A DNA stretch of 64,000 bases from Candidatus Baldrarchaeota archaeon (GCA_019056805.1 DXJG01000001.1:62001-126000), one strand, 5' to 3'. Counted from the stretch's first letter, positions 35,149 to 44,756 are shown. A program made the numbers and translations. The notes: generated from the letters alone by a model not told the origin.

Positions 35149-36399
35149 TTACGACAACTCCGCAATATTCTTAGCAAGCAGAAAAACAACAGCAGAAAGA
35201 GGGAGTTCCACCTTCTCATCCTCTTGGTATGGTCCAAATACTTCTTCTCCAATCCTAAATTCGGGGCAATAATCTCTAAAAATTACTTCTTTCTCACCCT
35301 TAAAAACTACGGCATCTTTAAATGGATCAAATTTCTCGATCTCCGCAACTGAAATTGGAATTACCTTAAACCCCGTTGAGCCATGCAAACTATATTCGAG
35401 TCTAATAAGTCTGTGTACATCTATGCTTACAGGTTCATCTACCTGGGCGGAAGATAGTTTTATCGCTACTGAGGCAATTTTTTTCCAAATAGAGATCCCT
35501 ATGCCCTGTAAAATATCCCATCTAGGAGGGATAGTACTCAAAGCCTTTATAACCTTCTCCTTATTGTTTAGCAATATTTCTATTTTATTTCTTTGTATTC
35601 CAGCATCTCTAAGAATACTTTCTATATTATGACTTGAAAAAAGCTTAATTATAGATTTTACCAGACGGCCACCCCAACCCTCAGTGTTAAGATCAGGACC
35701 AACAATAGATTTACGCCCTCCAACAGAAATTTCAACCAAACCTAGGTTTTCCACCCTCACCCCAGTTCCTGAAACATAGTCAACAATTTCTCTTCTTCCT
35801 TCACTACTTAATTCTCTTACTGTTTCACTGTACACGTGTATATGGTAACCACGATGTCCTGAGTAAACAATTTTTACCTCCTCTTTCGATATACCGAAAT
35901 CACTAAAAAGGAAATCTAGAAGTTTGAATAGCTCATCCTTTGCAGAATTGAGGCATTGATCACATATCCATGTGATTTCATCAATAACAGTTGATTTACA
36001 ATTTGGACACTGATCAGGTCTTTTTCCTAAGCCTTTTGCACCACAGTTGGTACATACCCATTTATCATGGGTTTCTTTACATTTAGTAACTAGATGATCG
36101 GCGTCAATGTCGAATATTAAATCAGCACCTAACCAACCTTTTCCTTCCATATTTTGCGCTTCCGGGTCTAAATAGTAAGCTGCAGATCTATATGCATTTT
36201 TTGGGACATTTTTTCTAAGAAACATTAAAAATTCTGACCGATTATAAAAAGTCTTATGTCTAATCATACCTTCCTTAGTCCAAAGCATAAAGCCGAATTC
36301 TCTTTTACTAAACTGAGGTGGTGTGGGGATATCGTTTTCCTTGTAATAAGCACCAAAGAGGCTTTTCAAAAGCAAAATGGATTTCGCTCTACTTTTCAT
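35149..36399 (-). CDS. priS: DNA primase small (catalytic) subunit PriS
   Basis: 416 aa from ATG 36399, which overlaps priL by 11 bases; an upstream extension of the frame to 36453 lies within priL. Catalytic acidic pair in LGADLIFDIDADHL (near residue 97). A zinc motif CTNCGAKGLG/CPNCK and CDQC follows, then GYHIHVYSE and HRLIRLEYSLHGSTGFK, the PriS signatures for triphosphate and metal binding. Makes the RNA/DNA primer with PriL. Confidence 0.95.
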   Translation of the reverse strand: MKSRAKSILLLKSLFGAYYKENDIPTPPQFSKREFGFMLWTKEGMIRHKTFYNRSEFLMFLRKNVPKNAYRSAAYYLDPEAQNMEGKGWLGADLIFDIDADHLVTKCKETHDKWVCTNCGAKGLGKRPDQCPNCKSTVIDEITWICDQCLNSAKDELFKLLDFLFSDFGISKEEVKIVYSGHRGYHIHVYSETVRELSSEGRREIVDYVSGTGVRVENLGLVEISVGGRKSIVGPDLNTEGWGGRLVKSIIKLFSSHNIESILRDAGIQRNKIEILLNNKEKVIKALSTIPPRWDILQGIGISIWKKIASVAIKLSSAQVDEPVSIDVHRLIRLEYSLHGSTGFKVIPISVAEIEKFDPFKDAVVFKGEKEVIFRDYCPEFRIGEEVFGPYQEDEKVELPLSAVVFLLAKNIAELS

Positions 36400-37450
36400 T
36401 CTTAGTACGCCTCTCTTTGTGGAGAATATACGACATTCTACCGTAAAACACAAGGGGATTCTTTATTGTCCCTTCAGAACACCATTTATGTGTTGGTCTA
36501 CAAATACCGTATGTTTTTAATGTATCACAGTTATGGGCGGTGTATCCTTTACTTTTTGCATGTTTAACATAATATTTTGTTCTCTCTTCGTTAAAATCCG
36601 GCATTTTTCTAAATAAATTCACAACGTCCTCCTCTGCTTTCCCAATATCTAACATAAAAAACATAAGAAATAATCTCTCTACATGACTTAAATTCTCCCC
36701 TCTTTCAGTTCTTTCGAGAATATACTGAATACATGGGGGATAAACACCCCCCGTGATTTCAGCTTTTATCGGGATTTCCCTTATAACCTCTTTTTTATAT
36801 TTTTTAATTAGTTCTTCTATATCTTCCAAGATTCTCATCAATTTATCTGGTAACTCTATAAATCTCTTCGGAACTCTTTTCTCTAAAATCTTTTCCTTAA
36901 AAGCTTCAGCCAATAATCTAGCTAATTCTCGCTTAGTTAATCTTACATAACCATTAGAGACGGGATGATTACACATCTTCCAAGTTATATCGTGAAAATG
37001 AACAGCAGTGCTCAAATAATCCTTAAAATGTAATTTCCACTCGTAGAATTTTACACCCACCCTCTTTATCTCGTATATTAAATTCCAACCATGTTCACTA
37101 ACATTACCCGGCATCCTAGCAATTTCTAATATTTTCTCGTTTTCTTCCTTTTGCAAAAATTGACCAACTCTTTTTGAAAACGCAACAGCAAATCTTCGTC
37201 TTAACCAATCATCGCCAATAGCATCTATAAAAAGCCTAACAACTGGAAACGCTAAAATTTCGGTTTCAAAGTCATTAGAGACATACGTATAGACTCCTTT
37301 AACAATAATGTCTCTTAATATTTGTCGCGCTCTATTAACAATTGCAGGGTACTCATCGGCTAACGTTGCAATATCGATATTAAACTGTCTTACATATTCT
37401 CGTGCAGGTTCTATGCTTGGATATTTAGCTAAATCTTCTTTTGTCAGCAT
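36389..37450 (-). CDS. priL: DNA primase large subunit PriL
   Basis: 353 aa. The helical N-terminal part (LTKEDLAKYPSIEPAREYVR) interacts with PriS; the C-terminal 4Fe-4S domain has four cysteines, in YPPCIQYILERTERGENLSH, HNCDTLKTYGICRP and HKWCSEGTIKNPLVFYGR. This domain directs primer initiation and length. First gene of priL-priS-GINS, with a 50-base gap from pcn. Confidence 0.95.
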   Translation of the reverse strand: MLTKEDLAKYPSIEPAREYVRQFNIDIATLADEYPAIVNRARQILRDIIVKGVYTYVSNDFETEILAFPVVRLFIDAIGDDWLRRRFAVAFSKRVGQFLQKEENEKILEIARMPGNVSEHGWNLIYEIKRVGVKFYEWKLHFKDYLSTAVHFHDITWKMCNHPVSNGYVRLTKRELARLLAEAFKEKILEKRVPKRFIELPDKLMRILEDIEELIKKYKKEVIREIPIKAEITGGVYPPCIQYILERTERGENLSHVERLFLMFFMLDIGKAEEDVVNLFRKMPDFNEERTKYYVKHAKSKGYTAHNCDTLKTYGICRPTHKWCSEGTIKNPLVFYGRMSYILHKERRTKNEK

Positions 37451-37500
37451 ATTTCATCAAATGAAATAAATAATTTTAATTTTTATAAAATCTTCTCAGA

Positions 37501-38253
37501 TTATTCTCCTTCTATTCTTGGAGCTAAGAAGTAGCTTACCCTCCCTCCACCTGGAAGGTTAAAATCGATACGAAGAGGCATATCTGTCGAAAGTTGGAGC
37601 TTTACAGTATCAGCAGCTTTTGCAACTTTAATCATGTCAGCAAGATAGTTCAAAGTATAGGTTGCAGACACTTCTTCCGCAGTTTGAACGTCAAGAAGTG
37701 CTTCGGAATCTTTTCCCATCTCTACAACAACTTCTCCGAGATCACCAACAGCTCTCAAAACCACCTTTTCTGGTTGAACTACAATTTTTACGTGGTCACT
37801 AGTGATTGCAGCATCCTTTACAGCTTCCTGTAGAGCATCAGCTGTGATGATAGCACTAGCTTTAAACTCAACAGCAGGTTCGGGTAGTTCTTCAGCAGTA
37901 ATGTCCAGTAAATGAATACTAAAAGTTCTAACAGTTTTTCCCCGTAACTTTAATTTAAGTCTCTTCTCAGTTTCATCATAAAATATTTCCAAAGTATCCC
38001 CAGTCCTCGCTCTTCTCATAACCTTTTTCATCTCGTCAAGATTTACACCAAGCAAAGTTTCCTTATCGCACTCATACTCATCGAAAGCATCGCTTGGCAG
38101 GACAAAATCCACCATAGCGACGTGTGACGGATCCATAGCTCTCATGCTTAACCCTTCTGGCTTTGCGACAAAGTTAGCTTCATCTACAAGGGTCGATAAT
38201 GCATCAACTATGTATGTCCATGTTTTTGCATTCGAAAGTACAGCCCTAAACAT
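37501..38253 (-). CDS. pcn: DNA polymerase sliding clamp PCNA
   Basis: 250 aa. Clamp motifs: SMRAMDPSHVAMVDFVLPSDAF near residue 36, LGVNLDEMKKVMRRAR, VEFKASAIITADALQEAVKDA in the interdomain connector and MPLRIDFNLPGGGRVSYFLAPRIE at the C-terminus. Confers processivity on PolD/PolB and recruits ligase, Fen1 and Hef. Three bases separate it from the OB-fold gene upstream, so it belongs to the TFS-led transcript. Confidence 0.96.
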   Translation of the reverse strand: MFRAVLSNAKTWTYIVDALSTLVDEANFVAKPEGLSMRAMDPSHVAMVDFVLPSDAFDEYECDKETLLGVNLDEMKKVMRRARTGDTLEIFYDETEKRLKLKLRGKTVRTFSIHLLDITAEELPEPAVEFKASAIITADALQEAVKDAAITSDHVKIVVQPEKVVLRAVGDLGEVVVEMGKDSEALLDVQTAEEVSATYTLNYLADMIKVAKAADTVKLQLSTDMPLRIDFNLPGGGRVSYFLAPRIEGE

Positions 38254-38256
38254 ATT

Positions 38257-38595
38257 TTATCCCTCCTCAACAAGTTTGCTCTCAACACTTTTAAACTTCT
38301 TTCTCAAATTATATACTTCTTTATAGAGATCAAATTTTAATTTATCCATATTCTGAATGAATTCAGCGTCTATTTCAATTTCACCATCTGTCCTTATAGA
38401 TACTTGTCCTATTACCCTTATCAATTTTCCAGTTTCCACTTCACGGTTCGTTCGAACTCTTACACTACCAGTACCATCATCAAGGATGCACATACCAGGC
38501 CTAGAATCGATAACCACCCCAATAACTCTAACACGTCTATCTTCAAGCTTAATCTCGTTAATTCTCCTATCAACAGCAGGAGTTCTCTTGCTCAA
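38257..38595 (-). CDS. OB-fold (RPA-like) nucleic-acid-binding protein
   Basis: 112 aa. TTG 38595 is preceded by GGAGGAAAATAC, a good binding site; the open frame continues upstream into the preceding gene. The core RVRVIGVVIDSRPGMCILDDGTGSVRV and KLIRVIGQVSIRTDGEIEID is an OB-fold like the RPA32/Rpa2 or Rmi1-type strands; a helical tail follows. Single-stranded DNA binding is the natural inference next to PCNA. It overlaps the small upstream gene by 26 bases. Confidence 0.7.
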   Translation of the reverse strand: MSKRTPAVDRRINEIKLEDRRVRVIGVVIDSRPGMCILDDGTGSVRVRTNREVETGKLIRVIGQVSIRTDGEIEIDAEFIQNMDKLKFDLYKEVYNLRKKFKSVESKLVEEG

Positions 38596-38770
38596 GTATT
38601 TTCCTCCAGATATTCCTAGCAATTTTTTCGGCAGTTTTTAAATTTTCCAAAGAGCGGAAAGCATAGTTTTTGGCATTAAACCTATCAGGAATGCGTTCAT
38701 AGCCTTCCTCTAAAATTTTTACAGTTTTCTTTAAAATCTTATATAGAGCTTCAACCTCATAAACTAACAT
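38570..38770 (-). CDS. Small helical protein, unknown
   Basis: 66 aa from ATG 38770, with GGGATG nearby and 13 bases after the TFS stop; a longer frame would overlap tfs. All-helical, amphipathic sequence (MLVYEVEALYKILKKTVKIL, then NLKTAEKIARNIWRKILEQ) ending in CC. No family recognised. Its fixed place between tfs and the OB-fold gene suggests a role with one of them, which is inference. Confidence 0.5.
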   Translation of the reverse strand: MLVYEVEALYKILKKTVKILEEGYERIPDRFNAKNYAFRSLENLKTAEKIARNIWRKILEQENSCC

Positions 38771-38783
38771 AATAACATCCCTT

Positions 38784-39122
38784 TCAATACTTTCGCCACG
38801 TGTGTCCACATTTAACACATTTATAAAAAGTCGTCATTGCTTCATCCGCTCTTCTAGTTTGAAGCTGCCAATAATAAGCACGGTCATTGCCACACTTTGG
38901 GCATTTAACTTTGGCAATAGGTAAGGTTCTGACTTCTTCTTTCACAACGATCATTTCATCATGAGGACCATGGGTTATACGATGAGTAATACGATATGTA
39001 TTTTCAAGTTCGTTCTTATCTACTTTCTTGACATATCCACAAGATTTACAGCGAAGGACAAGTTTTCCTTCTTCATCCTCGCCTGGCATTAGCAAAGCAC
39101 CACATTTAGGGCAAAACTCCAT
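38784..39122 (-). CDS. tfs: Transcription factor S (TFS)
   Basis: 112 aa. Two zinc ribbons: MEFCPKCGALLMPGEDEEGK with LRCKSCGYVK at the N-terminus, and VKCPKCGNDRAYYWQLQTRR with FYKCVKCGHTWRKY at the C-terminus. The RRADEAMTTF acidic pair (Asp-Glu) is the catalytic hairpin that stimulates transcript cleavage by a backtracked RNA polymerase. GGAGGAAGTACT sets ATG 39122. Confidence 0.95.
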   Translation of the reverse strand: MEFCPKCGALLMPGEDEEGKLVLRCKSCGYVKKVDKNELENTYRITHRITHGPHDEMIVVKEEVRTLPIAKVKCPKCGNDRAYYWQLQTRRADEAMTTFYKCVKCGHTWRKY

Positions 39123-39164
39123 AGTACTTCCTCCAGAAAAATGGATGTACATCGATAAAACGCA

Positions 39165-39653
39165 TTATGAAACCTTTTTAACTTTTCGCATGGTCAATAA
39201 TGTTTCAATTTTCGGGATTACTTCTTCAAGAAGACGTTTAAACGCTTTAACAGCGGCTTTTACCTCCAACTTTTTATTACTAAAATCTTCAGGATCCATT
39301 TCTTTTCTTAAGATCATAACTGCATCTTTAAGATCAAAAGTTTCTACAAGCCACGCATAAGCTAAAAGAGCTTCCACGGCATCTCCCTTACTATGTCTAT
39401 CACTTCTTTTAGGGAGAATTTTTAATAAACAAGCATCTTCTAAGGCGCGAGATAATACCTTATCCGAAACTTTCCAAGCATCAGGCTTTTTTAATACAAG
39501 AGATTTGGCTAATGAATACATAAAATTTACTAGGGAATCTCCGAGTTTAGCCAAATCTTTATCTTGAACGATTTCTCTTAGAGAATTATAATGATCCATG
39601 TGAAGAATAGTATTCCGCAACATTTGTCTTATATCGTCTATATAAGTCATCAA
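39165..39653 (-). CDS. Archaeal RNase III-fold-like protein
   Basis: 162 aa, helical. LAKLGDSLVNFMYSLAKSLVL and later SKGDAVEALLAYAWLVETF resemble the two acidic helices of the RNase III endonuclease domain, and I recall an archaeal Ribonuclease III-like family of this size. No double-stranded RNA-binding domain is present. Catalytic activity is not certain. It starts directly after the rpoL stop, within the tfs/rpoL operon. Confidence 0.55.
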   Translation of the reverse strand: MMTYIDDIRQMLRNTILHMDHYNSLREIVQDKDLAKLGDSLVNFMYSLAKSLVLKKPDAWKVSDKVLSRALEDACLLKILPKRSDRHSKGDAVEALLAYAWLVETFDLKDAVMILRKEMDPEDFSNKKLEVKAAVKAFKRLLEEVIPKIETLLTMRKVKKVS

Positions 39654-39654
39654 A

Positions 39655-39936
39655 TTATCCCTTCAAGGATTTAAGAAGTGTTTTATGAAAATCTTCAGCC
39701 ATATTCTTTATCTTTTTAGCAGCTTCAATAACTACATCAAAAGGATCCTTTCTCCCATTTGTTCTCACATAAACCTTTGGTTTGCCGATTAGAGGATGCT
39801 CTATTCTATAACCGGCAAAAGTAACATCATTGTCCTCAAGTAAAACTTTTCTGAGTAAATTACACAAAGTATGTCCTTCTCCTTCAATCTCAAATTCTAT
39901 TTCCCTTTCATTTTTTGCTAAAATTTTTATTTTCAC
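39655..39936 (-). CDS. rpoL: DNA-directed RNA polymerase subunit L
   Basis: 93 aa. EFEIEGEGHTLCNLLRKVLL near residue 15 and FAGYRIEHPLIGKPKVYV are the Rpb11/RpoL hallmarks. It dimerises with RpoD in the polymerase assembly platform. The gene overlaps the DUF2067 gene by 29 bases. Confidence 0.95.
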   Translation of the reverse strand: MKIKILAKNEREIEFEIEGEGHTLCNLLRKVLLEDNDVTFAGYRIEHPLIGKPKVYVRTNGRKDPFDVVIEAAKKIKNMAEDFHKTLLKSLKG

Positions 39937-40552
39937 TAGTAAGTACCTCCTTTATAAGTTTTGAACATGTTTCATCAGGCGGAAGCATAGAACCGTATCG
40001 GCCATCATCTAAATATTTAATTATTCCTTTCGAAATAGCTATTTTGAGAATACTTTTACAATCCACACCAGTTATAATCGCTGCAATACATAAAATCTTT
40101 CTTATAATTTTCGGTTGAATATCATGTATTTCATCCATTATCTTCTTGTATTCTCTTGCAAGTTTTACCACTTCCTCGAGTTTAGCGCTAGTTCTGATAG
40201 TATTATTTTGAACATAGACTTTGTAGCCTCTTAATTCTAATATCTTTCCTAAATCTTTAAGAGAAATAGACACTCTACTCTTCTCAGTGATAAGAGAACC
40301 GTCATATCGATACATACCATTTGCATCCTGATACAGAGCATTTCTTATCCTTTTATGAATACTTTTAACCTCGTTCAGAGCAAACTTAATATCATCTTTT
40401 GAACCATAAACTGTAAGGCGAATTTTTTCTCTATCATAACGAGCATAAGTGTTAAAAGATCGTAGATGTTTACGTATAGCCTGTAATATTTCTATTATTT
40501 CCCTATTGCTTTTAACATGTAGAACGATTTCTCTCTTAAGACGTGCACTCAT
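39908..40552 (-). CDS. DUF2067 family protein
   Basis: 214 aa. REIVLHVKSNREIIEILQAI and SFNTYARYDREKIRLTVYGS, then NALYQDANGMYRYDGSLI, match the archaeal DUF2067 family, of unknown function. The alternating strand and helix pattern at the start looks like an RNA-binding domain. Tight coupling to rpoL and csl4 suggests a role in transcription or RNA processing. Confidence 0.75.
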   Translation of the reverse strand: MSARLKREIVLHVKSNREIIEILQAIRKHLRSFNTYARYDREKIRLTVYGSKDDIKFALNEVKSIHKRIRNALYQDANGMYRYDGSLITEKSRVSISLKDLGKILELRGYKVYVQNNTIRTSAKLEEVVKLAREYKKIMDEIHDIQPKIIRKILCIAAIITGVDCKSILKIAISKGIIKYLDDGRYGSMLPPDETCSKLIKEVLTSENKNFSKK

Positions 40553-40558
40553 AACTGT

Positions 40559-41134
40559 CTACCTTTTAGGTCTTCTATAATCAATAGCCACTTTCCTCGT
40601 TTCGATATGATCACAATTTGCACACCTGAGTTTTCCTTCTCCTTGCCTCTGTAAAATACCTCCACAAAGAGAACAGAAAGCCAAAAGGGCGCCAAATTTC
40701 TTTCCAATAGTAGACAATTGTATGGGAATTGTTATTGCCCTAATAACCCTAGCTCTGATAATGTCTCCAACCTTGTAGGCATCCGGCATGACATTCGTAA
40801 ATGTCTTGCTAACCTGAGAAATGTGGATTACACCAGTAAATGGCGGTGAAACGAGATTTTTATTAATTTGAAAAATTTCCACAGAAGCCATTTGACTTTG
40901 TACATGAGCAACCTTACCCAGAACAACATCTCCAACGCGAGGTATTACCGGTTTTACAATACCGGGTTTATAGACCTTAATTTTCTTATCCACGTGATCA
41001 ATTAATACAAATCCTGCTGAAGCCGCATAAACTTCGCTATTTTCCTCATAAGTACCCTCACCGGGTACAAATTCTTCTATTGTTCCAAGCCTGTCTCCAG
41101 GTAAGACAAAATCTCCAGTTTTTATTTTCTCCAT
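40559..41134 (-). CDS. csl4: Exosome complex RNA-binding subunit Csl4
   Basis: 191 aa. N-terminal beta domain FVLPGDRLGTIEEFVPGEGT, central S1 domain (PRVGDVVLGKVAHVQSQMAS, HISQVSKTF) and C-terminal zinc ribbon (CSLCGGILQ, CANCDHIE). Forms part of the RNA-binding cap of the archaeal exosome. Two bases follow before the methyltransferase start upstream, so the pair is co-transcribed. Confidence 0.93.
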   Translation of the reverse strand: MEKIKTGDFVLPGDRLGTIEEFVPGEGTYEENSEVYAASAGFVLIDHVDKKIKVYKPGIVKPVIPRVGDVVLGKVAHVQSQMASVEIFQINKNLVSPPFTGVIHISQVSKTFTNVMPDAYKVGDIIRARVIRAITIPIQLSTIGKKFGALLAFCSLCGGILQRQGEGKLRCANCDHIETRKVAIDYRRPKR

Positions 41135-41136
41135 AT

Positions 41137-41760
41137 CTAAACACCCTCCTTAACAATTCTGTAAAGATCAACTTTAACTACATGAACTCGTTTTCGATGA
41201 AATCGGAAAGTTGGACGAAGAGGAAGATCCATGCAAATCACGTTATCAATTCTACCACCATATTCTTCAACAAGGTTCTTAATGAATACCCTACTTTTCT
41301 CATTAGATTTATGCAACGAATAAACCACAGATCCTATATCTAAAGCCTTTACAATAAACTTCCTATCAGCACCTCGTTTTTGAACACCAAATGGTGGATT
41401 TTGAATCACCACATCACTTTTACCACTTAAATATTCAATATCACTTAATATCCATTCAACCCTATTCACTACATCGGCAATCACAGAATTAATACGAGCA
41501 ACTCTTAAGGCTTTTGCATCTATATCAACACCCACCACTCTACGAGCACCCAAAGTGGCAGCCCCAATAGCCAGTCTTCCAGTGCCACAACCTAAATCAT
41601 AAATAATTTTTCCTTTGACATCCCCATAAACATAACAAGCAATATAAAGGATATTTGCAGCAACCCTAGCAGGAATAGTATACTGCTCTAACCATACACG
41701 TGGTTCAGGATGTTCCTTTAACTTCTCAAGCAACATTTCAAGCTTCTTACGGGGAATCAT
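41137..41760 (-). CDS. METTL5-like RNA N6-adenine methyltransferase
   Basis: 207 aa. LEQYTIPARVAANILYIACY, SAM motif I IIYDLGCGTGRLAIGAATLG, VVGVDIDAKAL and the catalytic VIQNPPFGVQKRGADRKF (NPPF) place it in the COG2263 group, related to METTL5, which methylates small-subunit rRNA at N6 of adenine. First gene of the leftward csl4 operon, divergent to enolase. Confidence 0.85.
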   Translation of the reverse strand: MIPRKKLEMLLEKLKEHPEPRVWLEQYTIPARVAANILYIACYVYGDVKGKIIYDLGCGTGRLAIGAATLGARRVVGVDIDAKALRVARINSVIADVVNRVEWILSDIEYLSGKSDVVIQNPPFGVQKRGADRKFIVKALDIGSVVYSLHKSNEKSRVFIKNLVEEYGGRIDNVICMDLPLRPTFRFHRKRVHVVKVDLYRIVKEGV

Positions 41761-41800
41761 GTAATCACGACCGCAATACTACAATCAAAATATTTTAGTT

Positions 41801-41811
41801 ACTTATAAAAG
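41801..41811 (+). promoter_or_regulatory. TATA box of the enolase gene
   Basis: ACTTATAAAAG lies 29-39 bases before the ATG at 41840. This spacing suits a short 5' leader, as is common in archaea. The region is only 79 bases wide and must also hold the leftward promoter of the methyltransferase. Confidence 0.5.
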
Positions 41812-41839
41812 ACTCTAATATCTCATAAAAACACAATTC

Positions 41840-43168
41840 ATGACTAAGAAAGTGGTCAAAATGAAAAGCCATTACACCATTACTAAAATAAAAGCAAGAG
41901 AAATCCTAGACAGTAGAGGAAATCCAACCATAGAGGTGGATGTGATAACAGAAGGTGGAGCAATGGGAAGAGCGGCAGTTCCGTCAGGCGCCTCAACTGG
42001 AAGATACGAAGCATTGGAATTAAGAGACGGAGGAAAGAGATATCATGGGAAAGGAGTTCTGAAAGCAGTTAAAAATGTAAATGAAATAATAGCACCAGCA
42101 CTAAAAGGATTTGATGTAAGAAAACAAGAAGAAATAGATAAAAAAATGATCGAACTTGACGGAACTCCAAACAAGTCTAAACTCGGAGCTAATGCCATAC
42201 TTGCAGTCTCCTTAGCAACAGCCAGAACAGCTGCAAACGTCCTGAAAACACCTCTATATAGATACTTATCAAAAGATAAAGATGAACTACTTCTTCCAGT
42301 TCCATTAATGAACATTATAAATGGAGGAAAACATGCAGGAAACAAATTGAACATTCAGGAATTCATGATAATACCACACAGAGGCGGAACCTTTAAAGAG
42401 ACATTAAGAATGGGAGTAGAAGTGTATCACACCCTGAAAAAAATCATAGAGAGAAAATATGGAAGAAATGCTATAAATGTTGGAGATGAAGGTGGATATG
42501 CGCCACCAATGGAACAAACAACAGAAGCGTTAGAAGTTTTAATTAAGAGTATAGAAGAAACAGGATACATGCCTAAAAAGGAGATTTCGTTAGGTCTAGA
42601 TGCTGCAGCAAGCGAATTTTACAATGAGAAAACCAAAAAATATTATTTGGACCAAAAAGAATTCTCAATGGATGAATTAATTGATTACTATACTCAGCTG
42701 ATTGAAACTTATCCAGTAATATCCATAGAGGATCCTTTCCAAGAAGAAGATTTTAAAGCATTTGCTGAATTCACCGGAAAACTCGGAAGTAAGGTGCAAA
42801 TAGTGGGGGATGACCTTTTTGTAACAAATGTGGAAAGATTGGAAAAAGGAATACAAATAGGAGCAGCAAACGCGCTTTTGTTGAAAGTGAATCAGATAGG
42901 AACCTTAACAGAAGCATTAGAAGCAGCGAAAATGGCATACCAACACAATTATGCTGTGGTAGTAAGTCACAGATCAGGAGAGACAGAAGATCCATTCATA
43001 GCTGACCTCGCTGTAGCATTATGTACAGGACAAATAAAAACAGGAGCACCTGCAAGAAGTGACAGAACATCAAAATATAATCAACTACTAAGAATAGAGG
43101 AAGAACTAGGCGAAAAAGCTAGATTTCCAGCAAGCGAATTCAGGACATCATGGAAAAAATATAGGTAA
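41840..43168 (+). CDS. eno: Enolase
   Basis: 442 aa from ATG 41840 (435 from ATG 41861, also plausible). [81 protein letters not shown] and [19 protein letters not shown] are standard, with catalytic Lys and metal-binding Asp/Glu in place. It interconverts 2-phosphoglycerate and PEP. Followed five bases later by the UPF0146 gene. Confidence 0.97.
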   Translation: MTKKVVKMKSHYTITKIKAREILDSRGNPTIEVDVITEGGAMGRAAVPSGASTGRYEALELRDGGKRYHGKGVLKAVKNVNEIIAPALKGFDVRKQEEIDKKMIELDGTPNKSKLGANAILAVSLATARTAANVLKTPLYRYLSKDKDELLLPVPLMNIINGGKHAGNKLNIQEFMIIPHRGGTFKETLRMGVEVYHTLKKIIERKYGRNAINVGDEGGYAPPMEQTTEALEVLIKSIEETGYMPKKEISLGLDAAASEFYNEKTKKYYLDQKEFSMDELIDYYTQLIETYPVISIEDPFQEEDFKAFAEFTGKLGSKVQIVGDDLFVTNVERLEKGIQIGAANALLLKVNQIGTLTEALEAAKMAYQHNYAVVVSHRSGETEDPFIADLAVALCTGQIKTGAPARSDRTSKYNQLLRIEEELGEKARFPASEFRTSWKKYR

Positions 43169-43173
43169 TAAAA

Positions 43174-43644
43174 ATGCAACTTAAGGACGAACAAGACATC
43201 ATAGAATTAATAATGAGAATTTTCCCAAAACCTAAGAAAATTGTTGAAGTCGGAGTAGGAAAACTACCAGAAATAGCCGTAAAACTAGCAGAAAAACTAC
43301 CGAAAACAGAAATAATTGTAACAGATATAAATATACAAACAATACAACAACTAAAACAGAGATATCCACAAATCAAATTTGTAAAGGACGATATAACAAG
43401 ACCAGACATTAAAATATACCAGGATAGCGATTTAATTTACTCTATACGTCCACCACCAGAATTAACACCTTACCTGTTGAAACTAGCCAAGAAAGTAGGA
43501 GCTACGCTAATAATAAGACCGCTGAGTTCAGAGACGCACGAAATTCAAACTATGCTAGAAAAATCAAAAGTTACTTACTTCAAAAAAACTACTTTAATAT
43601 TAGTACCTTTCAAAATAAAAATGTACGAAAATAGAGGATCCTAA
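43174..43644 (+). CDS. UPF0146 family protein
   Basis: 156 aa. PKKIVEVGVGKLPEIAVKLA and IIVTDINIQTIQQL form a Rossmann/methyltransferase-like start, and DLIYSIRPPPELTPYLLKLA is the UPF0146 signature. Function unknown; the SAM-binding glycine loop is only partly conserved. Probably co-transcribed with enolase. Confidence 0.8.
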   Translation: MQLKDEQDIIELIMRIFPKPKKIVEVGVGKLPEIAVKLAEKLPKTEIIVTDINIQTIQQLKQRYPQIKFVKDDITRPDIKIYQDSDLIYSIRPPPELTPYLLKLAKKVGATLIIRPLSSETHEIQTMLEKSKVTYFKKTTLILVPFKIKMYENRGS

Positions 43645-43670
43645 AAAGGACTGTTTGATTTTCATCAATA

Positions 43671-44756
43671 CTACACAAAACTCAAACCACTATTTTTATT
43701 ATAGAGCTTTAAAACCTGATTAAAGTATTTTTTCCCGTAGGTTAATGTTATTTGATAAAATTCCCGGTTCTTTTTTATAACCTTCTCTAGTCTTCCTTCT
43801 ACAATTCCTATTTCTCCCTTCCTAAGCTGCATTCGAAATTCCTCTACATAAGACACTATACGTGTAATATTTTTATCCATAAATTTATCACTAGTTTCTA
43901 ATACCTCTATTGGATATATTGAAGGCATAAAATATGAATCTGAATCATCCAAAATCATTACAATAGCTTTAACCCAACCTACAGTTTTTATTTCCTCAAT
44001 TTCATCATACTCATTAGTAATTTCACTCCACTTTCTAACAGGTTCAAACTCAACTTTGACTATTCTACCCAAATAAGGAGAGTTATACACTGCGTAGATA
44101 TTCTTTCTTCTCTGATACCAACCATATTCAGCCTTACTATAGTTTTTAAAGTTCCAGTGAAGCGGCGGCATGCTAAGATCCCATGTCTCAAATTCGTTTT
44201 TTAAACGAGAAGATGTATCCGAGTAAAGAGAATTCAATACCTCCACTAGTTCACGCGTTTCTTTACGTCCATATATGATGAGATCTATATCACTAAATTT
44301 CGGATTGTAAAAATCATGCAATAAGGAGCCAAATACTCCAAAATCAGTAATTTTAAGTTTTGAAACTTCAAAAACTGTATTTAACACTTCTCTCATAGTT
44401 TTTAACAAATCATCATCTTTATTAGAGTTAAAAAGAGCATTAAGTTTTTCGTCAGGTCTACGTAATTCTAAAATTTGATTCTCGGACAATCCAACAAGCC
44501 TTTTGCGGAGTGGATAATAGAAAACTTGATAGTGAGGAAACCGTTCTTTAATAAATCTGAGTCCACCATCGAAGTAAAATTTGTAGTACTTTATCTCTTT
44601 ACCAGTCCTAATTGCTCTAGGATCACTAGTTCTATATATAGTTTCGGGAGCATATTCTACATCACATACGCATGAATTAGGAGGATGATCATAGCCATAA
44701 ACCCTAAAAATGATTCTCTCTCTAGTAACTGGTGCATCTCGATCTCTAACATTCAT
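43671..44756 (-). CDS. Nucleotidyltransferase-domain protein, copy 2
   Basis: 361 aa. The middle has FGVFGSLLHDFYNPKFSDID, the GSx(n)DxD pattern of polymerase-beta-type nucleotidyltransferases. N-terminal domain FRVYGYDHPPNSCVCDVEYA parallels the upstream gene ([20 protein letters not shown]), and both share a DDSDSYFMPSIYPIEVLE-like later segment. The two proteins are therefore tandem paralogues; substrate unknown. Six bases separate them. Confidence 0.7.
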   Translation of the reverse strand: MNVRDRDAPVTRERIIFRVYGYDHPPNSCVCDVEYAPETIYRTSDPRAIRTGKEIKYYKFYFDGGLRFIKERFPHYQVFYYPLRKRLVGLSENQILELRRPDEKLNALFNSNKDDDLLKTMREVLNTVFEVSKLKITDFGVFGSLLHDFYNPKFSDIDLIIYGRKETRELVEVLNSLYSDTSSRLKNEFETWDLSMPPLHWNFKNYSKAEYGWYQRRKNIYAVYNSPYLGRIVKVEFEPVRKWSEITNEYDEIEEIKTVGWVKAIVMILDDSDSYFMPSIYPIEVLETSDKFMDKNITRIVSYVEEFRMQLRKGEIGIVEGRLEKVIKKNREFYQITLTYGKKYFNQVLKLYNKNSGLSFV

